Assembly: GCA_017381395.1 (NCBI GenBank)
Contig: JAFOCH010000083.1
Span: forward strand, 1 to 5,559
Source: Clostridia bacterium
GTDB taxonomy: Bacteria > Bacillota > Clostridia > Oscillospirales > Acutalibacteraceae
Direction of reading: 5' to 3'
DNA length: 5,559 bases
Position numbers and translations under genes: made by a program. How positions within the stretch are numbered: the first letter of the stretch is position 1; every line of letters starts with the position of its first letter. Shown here one piece after another: positions 1-4,866 of the stretch. The notes below the pieces were generated by a model. It did no database searches. It saw nothing but the letters and a program-made list of their open reading frames with translations, and was not told where the DNA came from.

Positions 1-33
1 AAAAATCCGTTCTCTATTGAGAACGGATTTTTT
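1..33 (-). terminator. Rho-independent terminator, probably bidirectional
   Basis: Bases 1-14 and 19-32 form a perfect 14-bp inverted repeat around a 4-nt loop (TATT), with a GC core of TCCGTTCTC and flanking A and T runs. Read leftward it lies 17 nt after the stop codon of the 139-aa membrane protein gene, which it should terminate. The T run on the right-hand side means it could also stop a rightward transcript arriving from beyond the window. The left edge cuts the A run, so its full extent is not visible. Confidence 0.88.
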
Positions 34-49
34 ATTACTTATTCACTGC

Positions 50-469
50 TTAGCGAGCATTTTCACATCCGCAGCAACCGGCCACCAAGCAAGCGGTGGC
101 GGACAAAATCAGCGACAGGAAAAAAATAAGCAGTCCCACTAAAATAGCACCGATGACGCTGGTAGCGGCAAAGGTGATTGCCAACAGAATAACCGAAACG
201 AGTGCAGTGCCGAGAATACCTGCAAGCAGGGCGGTCAATGCACAGCCTTTGCACCGACAGCAACGCGCGGTTTGATTACATCCGGTGGTAGCGAGTAAAA
301 CGGCGAGATATACTACCGCGATGCCAAGAGTTACCCAAAGGAATGCCGGTGTCACAGTAATTACCGCGGTGATGCGTAAAAAGGCGGCAATCACGCCGAG
401 AATTGCGCTTGCGATCACCGCCAAGCCGGTACAGCTCGTTCTGGTTTCACAACAAAAAACAGCCATCAT
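50..469 (-). CDS. Four-helix cysteine-rich membrane protein, unknown function
   Basis: The gene encodes 139 aa and I cannot name its function. Four hydrophobic segments are visible at about residues 15-32, 34-60, 77-99 and 100-126, arranged as two tight hairpins. Twelve cysteines fall in three clusters: C6/C7/C13 at the N-terminus, C64/C70/C71/C73/C76 in the middle loop, and C127/C132/C133/C135 at the C-terminus. With four helices all three clusters lie on the same side of the membrane. The basic residues R69, R72 and K74 in the middle loop suggest that side is the cytoplasm. Metal binding is therefore possible but unproven. The start is one of two adjacent ATG codons (469 or 466), 6 or 9 nt after a strong GGAGG. 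The gene appears monocistronic, with the hairpin at 1-33 downstream. I have the impression that similar unnamed proteins occur in other Clostridia, but I cannot verify this here. Confidence 0.8.
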   Translation of the reverse strand: MMAVFCCETRTSCTGLAVIASAILGVIAAFLRITAVITVTPAFLWVTLGIAVVYLAVLLATTGCNQTARCCRCKGCALTALLAGILGTALVSVILLAITFAATSVIGAILVGLLIFFLSLILSATACLVAGCCGCENAR

Positions 470-540
470 TTTTCACCTCCTCATCCCATATTATGAAAGA
501 CAAGCAGAATGGTGAATGATGTTTTTAATTTTGTGAATTC

Positions 541-550
541 CTTGCGCAAG
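541..550. repeat. 10-bp perfect palindrome CTTGCGCAAG
   Basis: A perfect, self-complementary 10-mer lies about 70 nt upstream of the start of the cysteine-rich membrane protein gene and about 68 nt past the end of the RHH gene. It sits where an operator for the membrane protein gene would be expected. It has no T tract and no loop, so it is not a terminator. It could be a regulator half-site pair or coincidence. Confidence 0.3.
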
Positions 551-604
551 AACACAGTGATACTATATGAAGATTTTGTTTGCTATCTACTTTTCATTAT
601 TATA

Positions 605-640
605 AAAAAACGAGCCGCTACTCGTCGCGGCTCGTTTTTT
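605..640 (-). terminator. Rho-independent terminator overlapping the RHH gene's 3' end
   Basis: Arms 605-618 and 627-640 pair as a perfect 14-bp stem. Its core is CGAGCCGC/GCGGCTCG, it is flanked by A and T runs, and the loop is 8 nt. Read leftward, the ascending arm lies inside the last codons of the RHH gene. The TAG stop (620-618) straddles the loop and the first base of the descending arm. A U run follows on the leftward transcript. The symmetry makes it functional in either direction. Confidence 0.9.
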
Positions 641-785
641 CTTGTTTACTGATATGTTGCTTCAACACCATGTTGATATATTGGGACAGGGAACGATCAT
701 CTTTTTCTGCTTCGTTTTTTGCTGTTTCCAGGATATCGCTGTCAATGGTAATGCTTATCTTTTCTTTTAACGGTCGCAATTCCAT
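618..785 (-). CDS. Small ribbon-helix-helix (Arc/CopG-like) DNA-binding protein
   Basis: Reading leftward from an ATG at 785 gives 55 aa, starting MELRPLKEKISITID and ending at TAG. The pattern is classic RHH. A short basic beta strand (K-I-S-I-T-I, residues 9-14) is followed by an acidic helix A (about 15-29). A turn with the D-R-S-L-S-Q-Y-I signature (30-37) then leads into helix B (to about 48). Such proteins dimerise and insert the paired strands into the DNA major groove, usually to repress, and often act on their own promoter. No toxin gene adjoins, so an antitoxin role is not supported. The ribosome site GAGGTGATG overlaps the ATG. A TTG two codons later (779) sits 8 nt from GAGG and may be the real start, giving 53 aa. 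The last residues (KTSRDE) are encoded in the terminator stem and loop. Specific target: unknown; repeats at 834-870 are a candidate. Confidence 0.82.
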   Translation of the reverse strand: MELRPLKEKISITIDSDILETAKNEAEKDDRSLSQYINMVLKQHISKQEKTSRDE

Positions 786-817
786 CACCTCTAAAATAAA
801 TTTTAAGTCTAGAAATA

Positions 818-823
818 ATTATA
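818..823 (-). promoter_or_regulatory. Possible -10 element for the RHH gene
   Basis: Read leftward this is a perfect TATAAT about 32 nt upstream of the RHH start codon. The best -35 match (TTGTCA, 850-845) is 21 nt away, which is too far for a normal sigma-A promoter. The promoter is therefore weak, activator dependent, or not real. Confidence 0.35.
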
Positions 824-833
824 AAAAGAAACC

Positions 834-870
834 GAGATAAATATTGACAAGTGAGATAAAGTAGGATAAA
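834..870 (+). repeat. Three GATAAA direct repeats, candidate operator
   Basis: GATAAA occurs at 836-841, 855-860 and 865-870. The first two extend to GAGATAAA, and the third is preceded by AG rather than GA. The offsets are 19 and 10 bp, close to whole helical turns, so bound proteins would sit on roughly the same face of the DNA. The array overlaps the rightward promoter at 844-872 and lies just upstream of the leftward RHH gene. RHH proteins often bind short repeats spaced this way. The region is AT-rich, so chance is a real alternative. Confidence 0.4.
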
Positions 871-872
871 AT
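844..872 (+). promoter_or_regulatory. Sigma-A-type promoter, divergent from the RHH gene
   Basis: A perfect -35 TTGACA (844-849), a 17-nt spacer and a -10 TAAAAT (867-872, five of six consensus bases) give a good vegetative promoter firing rightward, with a start expected near 879. It would transcribe the micro-ORF at 981 and the 73-aa membrane protein gene at 1111. The GATAAA repeats overlap both the spacer and the -10. Confidence 0.65.
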
Positions 873-934
873 AGTTTAGCAAAAAACCTAGATTTTAACA
901 AAAAAAGTTATAATTTTCCTTTTTTGTGGCTATT

Positions 935-962
935 TTGACGTGTTTGGGAATTTGTGTAAATT
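935..962 (+). promoter_or_regulatory. Possible second rightward promoter
   Basis: TTGACG (935-940) and TAAATT (957-962) are separated by 16 nt, just upstream of the micro-ORF at 981. The -10 is poor and the region is AT-rich, so this is weaker than the promoter at 844-872. Confidence 0.3.
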
Positions 963-980
963 ATTTAGGAAAGTAATTTT

Positions 981-1079
981 ATGCTTAATTTTATTTTTGG
1001 GATAATAGTTGGTAGCAGGGTTTCCTTTTTAATTTTTTCAATTTTCAGCGCTAATGATATTAAACAAACCGATGAGTAG
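981..1079 (+). CDS. Possible 32-aa hydrophobic micro-protein
   Basis: The ORF runs from ATG at 981 to TAG at 1077-1079 and gives 32 aa. A hydrophobic segment with small residues (FIFGIIVGSRVSFLIFSIF, about residues 4-22) is followed by a short polar, acidic tail (ANDIKQTDE). A GxxxG-like glycine spacing near the N-terminus, a single helix and a charged tail resemble the very short DUF3789-type membrane proteins of Firmicutes and their mobile elements. I make that comparison from memory and it is tentative. One arginine (R13) in the middle of the helix is awkward for a membrane segment. An AGGA (967-970) lies 10 nt upstream of the ATG. It is in the same direction as the 73-aa membrane protein gene and 31 nt upstream of it, so both could share a transcript. 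Confidence 0.45.
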   Translation: MLNFIFGIIVGSRVSFLIFSIFSANDIKQTDE

Positions 1080-1110
1080 TTTGACGATTTGAAAGAAAAG
1101 GGAACACAGG

Positions 1111-1332
1111 ATGAAAAATATTGACGATGGAGCAATTTTTTTAATAGCAGTAGCAGTACTTTTACTATTGTTTGCAATTTTAAATGTAATAATTCATACG
1201 TACAATGAATTTGTCACCGAGCTGCAATATCTCAATAGCGAAATTGAAAGAACTGATGGAGAGGAAAGGGCATACTGGCTATCGCGAAGACGAAGACTAT
1301 GGCTCTCACTCCTTCCTTTTATAAAATATTAA
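1111..1332 (+). CDS. 73-aa single-pass membrane protein, unknown function
   Basis: The function is not recognised. An acidic N-terminus (KNIDD) precedes one long hydrophobic helix at residues 8-29. A polar, probably helical stretch (30-57) follows, then four consecutive arginines (59-62), and the protein ends WLSLLPFIKY. By the positive-inside rule the arginine-rich tail should be cytoplasmic, and the tryptophan-rich end may lie on the membrane surface. The start is the ATG at 1111, with AAAGGGAA ending about 7 nt upstream, a moderate ribosome site. The gene probably shares a transcript with the micro-ORF at 981 from the promoter at 844-872. No convincing hairpin terminator is seen between its stop and the next promoter at 1363. 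Confidence 0.65.
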   Translation: MKNIDDGAIFLIAVAVLLLLFAILNVIIHTYNEFVTELQYLNSEIERTDGEERAYWLSRRRRLWLSLLPFIKY

Positions 1333-1362
1333 ACACGTCAAATAATTTATAATCAATACTCG

Positions 1363-1391
1363 TTGAATGCCGATTGTTATTATGGTATAAT
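1363..1391 (+). promoter_or_regulatory. Extended -10 sigma-A promoter for the nuclease operon
   Basis: TTGAAT (1363-1368) is followed by a 17-nt spacer and a perfect TATAAT (1386-1391). The -10 is preceded by TGG, which gives the extended TGnTATAAT form. Transcription should start near 1398, about 30 nt before the ATG at 1429. This is the best promoter in the window and implies steady expression of the two genes that follow. No operator-like repeat is obvious. Confidence 0.82.
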
Positions 1392-1428
1392 TTAGTTGTA
1401 TCATAAATAATTTTTTAGCAGGTGTAAT

Positions 1429-1827
1429 ATGAATATTATTATTTGTCTGGATAATAACAACGGCCTACTTTTTAACCGCCGTCGTCAGAGTAGGGATAGC
1501 GTTTTGTGCGAAAGGGTGGTTGCCCTTTCGTCCGAATCGACCTTGTGGATGAATGAATATTCAGCATCCCTTTTTTCGCCCGAAACGGTAAAGGTTGACT
1601 CCGATTTTCTCGAAAAGGCGGAAAAGGGCGACTATTGCTTTATCGAAAATGTCGATTTTACGCCCTATTTGGATAAAGTTGAAAGAATAATAATCTATCG
1701 TTGGAATAGAGCATATCCCTCGGATACCGTGTTCGACGATAGTGTTTTAACCTCGCGTATGCTCATAAAATCCACCGATTTCGCAGGATTTTCACATGAA
1801 AGAATTACGGAGGAAATTTACGAATGA
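1429..1827 (+). CDS. 132-aa cytosolic protein, possible degenerate DHFR fold
   Basis: There is no signal peptide or membrane segment. I recall similar short clostridial proteins being labelled 'ribonuclease Z', but the HxHxDH metal motif of that enzyme is absent, so that name should not be used. The order of elements instead looks like dihydrofolate reductase. It has an opening strand and NNG turn (NIIICLDNNNG, 2-12), a strand with a following helix start (TLWMNEYSASLF, 38-49), and a helix then strand (FLEKAEKGDYCFIE, 60-73). Next comes a long strand ending in SDTVF (about 84-102), matching the GDTxF of DHFR, and then a closing strand pair. The catalytic acid region and the cofactor-binding GGG are not preserved, and about 25 residues are missing from the middle. 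The start has AGGTG 4 nt upstream. Its stop overlaps the next ATG (ATGA), so it is translationally coupled to the nuclease. Confidence 0.78.
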   Translation: MNIIICLDNNNGLLFNRRRQSRDSVLCERVVALSSESTLWMNEYSASLFSPETVKVDSDFLEKAEKGDYCFIENVDFTPYLDKVERIIIYRWNRAYPSDTVFDDSVLTSRMLIKSTDFAGFSHERITEEIYE

Positions 1828-2816
1828 CAAAGCTAAAACAGATTAGACTGATAGTCGCGCTGATATTTATTATCGCATTGTTCACTTCGTGCAATGGCGG
1901 GACGGCTTTGTCGTCGCCGTCGTCCTTTGACACAGCTTCACAGGTGTCGGAGGACGATGTTTTTAGTACGGGTAGCGTATATGAATCTATAACCGAATCC
2001 GCGCCTGAATCAAGCCGCGAAACCAACAATGCAACCACCATCGATAGCATCCCCAAATACAATGGCAAACGTGCTTATATCGCGATAAACGATAATGTCC
2101 CTGGGTTTACTGCCGTCGAGCTTGTTACCGACTCGTATGAAAGGTATTCACCCCTCGATAAATTTGGCAGATGCGGTATTGCGATGTCCTGCATCGGACG
2201 GGATATAATGCCCACTGAGGAAAGGGGAAACATCGGCTCGGTCAAGCCGAGTGGCTGGGTGACCGCAAAGTATGACATCGTCGACGGAAAGTATCTTTAT
2301 AACCGATGCCATTTAATCGGTTTTCAGCTCACGGGCGAAAATGCTAACGAAAGAAACCTTATCACAGGCACACGGTATATGAATGTCGAGGGAATGCTGC
2401 CCTTTGAGAATATGATTGCCGACTATGTGAAGGAAACGAACAATCACGTCATTTACCGTGTAACGCCGATTTTTAGCGGAAATAATCTGGTATGTGACGG
2501 CGTTCAAATGGAGGCAATTTCGGTCGAGGATAAGGGCGACGGAATATGCTTTAATGTATTCGCTTATAACGTTCAGCCGGGGATAAAGATTGACTATGCA
2601 ACCGGCAAAAGTTGGCTTGATAGTGATACTTCTACCTCGTCAACCACTGACGAAAATGAAACCGAATATGTCTTAAACACTAATTCTAAAAAGATTCATC
2701 GACCCACCTGCAGTAGCGTAAAGGACATCAGCTCGAATAATAAAGCGACCTCCGGTGAATCAAAGCAAACCCTCATAAACAAAGGGTATTCGCCCTGTAA
2801 AATGTGCAATCCGTAA
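1824..2816 (+). CDS. Lipoprotein DNA/RNA non-specific endonuclease
   Basis: The gene encodes 330 aa. Residues 1-23 form a lipoprotein signal (basic start, hydrophobic core, then LFTSC with C23 as the lipid-bearing residue). A Ser/Thr/Glu-rich linker (24-75) is followed by the nuclease domain (about 80-266). The domain resembles the EndA/Serratia nuclease family, which cuts DNA and RNA with a His general base and an Asn-held Mg ion. The DRGH motif reads NRCH here (160-163, base H163). The following LTGENANERNLITGTRYMN carries the likely Mg ligand N187, and E195 fits the conserved glutamate. A second polar linker leads to a C-terminal module (about 281-330) with H292, C296, C325 and C328, resembling Ada-like or zinc-ribbon metal sites. 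The protein should be anchored on the outer face of the cell membrane. Nutrient scavenging, DNA uptake or competition are all possible. GGAGG lies 10 nt before the ATG. Confidence 0.9.
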   Translation: MTKLKQIRLIVALIFIIALFTSCNGGTALSSPSSFDTASQVSEDDVFSTGSVYESITESAPESSRETNNATTIDSIPKYNGKRAYIAINDNVPGFTAVELVTDSYERYSPLDKFGRCGIAMSCIGRDIMPTEERGNIGSVKPSGWVTAKYDIVDGKYLYNRCHLIGFQLTGENANERNLITGTRYMNVEGMLPFENMIADYVKETNNHVIYRVTPIFSGNNLVCDGVQMEAISVEDKGDGICFNVFAYNVQPGIKIDYATGKSWLDSDTSTSSTTDENETEYVLNTNSKKIHRPTCSSVKDISSNNKATSGESKQTLINKGYSPCKMCNP

Positions 2817-2833
2817 AATGTAATAAATATAAC

Positions 2834-2873
2834 GTAAACCGCTCTTTAAAGGGAAAAGAGCGGTTTATTTTTA
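2834..2873 (+). terminator. Terminator between convergent nuclease and pyr operons
   Basis: A 13-bp stem (2835-2847 with 2855-2867, core AAACCGCTCTTT) has a 7-nt loop and is followed rightward by TTTATTTTTA. It lies 18 nt past the nuclease stop and 12 nt past the pyrI stop on the opposite strand. The U run is good for the rightward transcript. On the leftward side the following sequence is only moderately U-rich, so termination of the pyr operon here is likely but weaker. Confidence 0.85.
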
Positions 2874-2878
2874 TACAA

Positions 2879-3292
2879 CTATGCCTTTGTGTCGCAGTAA
2901 ATGCAACGATAGATACCATTTTCCCTGTCAGTAAGACGGAAAATGTGATGAATATCCTGTTCAGTTGATGTGATGCAACGCGGATTTTTACAATGGAGAA
3001 TATCAGTGAGCTGCTCGGGAAGATCAATGTGCTTCTTTTCAGCGACCTTTCCGTCACGAACGATACAAACAGTGATATTAGGGCTGATGAAACCGAGGAC
3101 ATCAAAATTGATTTCGATGTCGCAGTCGATTTTAATAATATCCTTTTTGCCCATTTTGTTGCTCGATACGTTTTTGAGAATTGCAACGGTACAATCGAGC
3201 TTGTCCAGATTGAGCATATCGTAAATCTGCATGGCCTTGCCGCAGGTGATATGGTCAATTACTATGCCGTTTTTAATCGAGTCAACCCTCAT
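2879..3292 (-). CDS. pyrI: Aspartate carbamoyltransferase regulatory subunit
   Basis: The gene encodes 137 aa. In the Escherichia coli enzyme PyrI dimers bind nucleotide effectors (CTP, UTP, ATP) and hold catalytic PyrB trimers together. The N-terminal allosteric domain is visible (MRVDSIKNGIVIDHI at 1-15, then GKAMQIYDML). The C-terminal zinc domain carries C101, C106, C130 and C133, with the same spacing as the E. coli zinc ligands C109/C114/C138/C141. The protein is shorter than the E. coli subunit (about 153 aa), mainly at the N-terminal end. Its ATG overlaps the pyrB stop by one base (TAATG), and GGAGG lies 7 nt upstream inside pyrB, so expression is coupled to pyrB. It is the last gene of the visible operon. 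Confidence 0.96.
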   Translation of the reverse strand: MRVDSIKNGIVIDHITCGKAMQIYDMLNLDKLDCTVAILKNVSSNKMGKKDIIKIDCDIEINFDVLGFISPNITVCIVRDGKVAEKKHIDLPEQLTDILHCKNPRCITSTEQDIHHIFRLTDRENGIYRCIYCDTKA

Positions 3293-4206
3293 TATTCTAC
3301 CTCCAAAAGTTTCAGGATGAGCGCCATTCGGATATATTTGCCGTACTTTGCCTGTCTGAAATAGCTTGCGCGTTTGTCACTGTCAACCGCGGTCGAAATT
3401 TCGTTTACGCGGGGCAGCGGATGCATAACAATCATGTTTTCTTTCGCGTTTTTGAGTTTTTCAGGGGTGAGAATATAGCTGTCTTTTAATCTGAGATAAT
3501 CCTCTTCGTTAAAGAAACGCTCGCGCTGTACACGTGTCATATACAGAATATCAAGCTTTTCCATAGCGTCGTCGAGGGAGGTTGTCTGCTCGCAAGGAAT
3601 GCCGTTTGCCTTGATGTGAGCATCCTTGACGTAGCTCGGGAGTTCCAATTCCTTCGGCGAAATGAGAACGAATTTGATGCCGCTGTATCGGGACAGAGCG
3701 GCAATCAGTGAATGAACTGTTCGACCGAATTTGAGGTCGCCGCAAAGTCCAACCGTCAGGTTGTCCAGATGTCCCATTTCACGCTTTATGGTGAGCAGGT
3801 CGGTCAATGTCTGGGTCGGGTGATTGTGACCGCCGTCACCTGCGTTGATAATCGGCACGTCACTCTTCATCGAGGCAACCAGCGGAGCACCTTCCTTCGG
3901 GTGACGCATTGCGATAATGTCGGCATATCCGCCTACAACCGCAATCGTGTCCGAAACGCTTTCGCCCTTTGCCGACGAGCTTGAATTAGCTTCCGAAAAG
4001 CCGAGTACGTTTCCGCCAAGCTCCATCATAGCAGCTTCAAAGGATAATCTCGTTCTCGTTGACGGCTCAAAGAAGAGGGTAGCGAGCTTCTTATATCGGC
4101 ATTTTTTGCGATAATTGTCGGGATTGTCGATAATATCGTTAGCAGTGTCGATAAGCTGCTCAATTTCACTTGTGGAAAGATCCAATATATCTATCAGATT
4201 TTTCAT
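3292..4206 (-). CDS. pyrB: Aspartate carbamoyltransferase catalytic subunit
   Basis: The gene encodes 304 aa. PyrB joins carbamoyl phosphate and aspartate to carbamoyl aspartate, the first committed step of pyrimidine synthesis. The carbamoyl phosphate site is intact: S49-T-R-T-R53, K80 in the SSSSAKGES loop, R101, and H129-P-T-Q132. The aspartate domain shows GRTVHS (161-166), TRVQRERF (224-231) and HPLPR (262-266). Length and motif positions match E. coli PyrB within about five residues. I chose the ATG at 4206. It has GGAGG 6 nt upstream, overlaps the pyrE stop by one base (TAATG) and gives the usual MKNLIDILDL start. An in-frame ATG at 4227 would add seven residues inside pyrE without a good ribosome site. 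With PyrI it should form the allosterically controlled holoenzyme. Confidence 0.97.
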   Translation of the reverse strand: MKNLIDILDLSTSEIEQLIDTANDIIDNPDNYRKKCRYKKLATLFFEPSTRTRLSFEAAMMELGGNVLGFSEANSSSSAKGESVSDTIAVVGGYADIIAMRHPKEGAPLVASMKSDVPIINAGDGGHNHPTQTLTDLLTIKREMGHLDNLTVGLCGDLKFGRTVHSLIAALSRYSGIKFVLISPKELELPSYVKDAHIKANGIPCEQTTSLDDAMEKLDILYMTRVQRERFFNEEDYLRLKDSYILTPEKLKNAKENMIVMHPLPRVNEISTAVDSDKRASYFRQAKYGKYIRMALILKLLEVE

Positions 4207-4853
4207 TATTTTCCTCCGTTTATCCATCCTTCGTCCGACGGATTGTTACGGAAAGCAATCAGGCGGCTGACGTCTTCGGGCTTGATATAGCTTTCCTCAG
4301 CTGCGATTTCTGCTATTGTATCAAAGTTTGTGAGACTAACGTTTTTAACCTTTGCTTCGGCGAGACGGTCGATACCCTTCTGCATGCCGTAGGTAAAGAT
4401 GCTTACGATACCGAGCACTTCGGCACCTGCTTCACGAAGCACGTTTACTACCTCGATAACGCTGCCGCCTGTCGAAATGAGATCCTCAACAACGACTACC
4501 TTCTGGCCCTTTTCGAGTTTGCCTTCGATCTGGTTTCCGCGACCGTGGTCCTTTGCTCCCGAGCGAACGTAGCCCATCGGCATATCGAGAATGTGTGCGG
4601 TGATGGCTGCGTGAGCGATACCTGCTGTCGATGTACCCATAAGCACCTCAGCATCGGGGTATTCGCGCTTAATTGTCTCTGCGAGTGCGTTTTCAACGTC
4701 GTTTCTTACCTTCGGTGCGGTGAGGGTCAGACGGTTGTCACAATATACGGGGCTCTTAATTCCGCTTGCCCATGTAAACGGTTCGTCAGGACGGAAGAAA
4801 ACCGCCTTTATCGAGAGAAGATCCTTTGCAATAAGCTTTTCTGTATTATTCAT
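4206..4853 (-). CDS. pyrE: Orotate phosphoribosyltransferase
   Basis: The gene encodes 215 aa. PyrE transfers ribose 5-phosphate from PRPP to orotate to give OMP. The PRPP-binding motif VVVVEDLISTGGS is at about 119-131, with the paired acids E123 and D124. The catalytic loop SGAKDHGRGNQIEG (about 98-111) carries the conserved lysine K101. An N-terminal FTWASGIKSPVYCDNR (about 26-41) is typical of the clostridial and archaeal-like branch. I prefer the ATG at 4853. AAGGAAA lies about 8 nt upstream, the start falls 13 nt after the pyrF stop and the length fits the family. An in-frame ATG at 4877 would add eight residues and overlap pyrF. The stop overlaps the pyrB start. Confidence 0.96.
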   Translation of the reverse strand: MNNTEKLIAKDLLSIKAVFFRPDEPFTWASGIKSPVYCDNRLTLTAPKVRNDVENALAETIKREYPDAEVLMGTSTAGIAHAAITAHILDMPMGYVRSGAKDHGRGNQIEGKLEKGQKVVVVEDLISTGGSVIEVVNVLREAGAEVLGIVSIFTYGMQKGIDRLAEAKVKNVSLTNFDTIAEIAAEESYIKPEDVSRLIAFRNNPSDEGWINGGK

Positions 4854-4866
4854 GTTAATTTTCCTT

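Noticed and set aside
285..515. Rightward frame opposite the cysteine-rich membrane protein
   Set aside because: The opposite strand has a four-helix protein with a strong GGAGG and a terminator. This frame has neither a start signal nor recognisable content.
470..617. Possible toxin gene paired with the RHH protein
   Set aside because: No frame of useful length or toxin-like content lies between the RHH terminator and the membrane protein gene. Upstream of the RHH gene the next genes run the other way and are membrane proteins.
580..840. Rightward open frame of 86 codons across the RHH gene
   Set aside because: It reads through a strong hairpin terminator and is antisense to the RHH gene, which has a clear domain signature and ribosome site.
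834..870. GATAAA repeats as a CRISPR array or replication iterons
   Set aside because: The units are only 6-8 bp, there are three of them with uneven 10-19 bp offsets, and there is no Cas or replication initiator gene nearby.
1429..1827. Ribonuclease Z assignment for the 132-aa protein
   Set aside because: It is far too short for tRNase Z and lacks the HxHxDH metallo-beta-lactamase motif.
2993..3364. Rightward open frame opposite pyrI and the end of pyrB
   Set aside because: It mirrors pyrI, whose zinc ligands and coupling to pyrB are clear. No start signals support the opposite frame.
4207..4227. Upstream ATG extending pyrB by seven residues
   Set aside because: The ATG at 4206 has an ideal GGAGG spacing, matches the usual PyrB N-terminus and forms the same TAATG junction as pyrB/pyrI.
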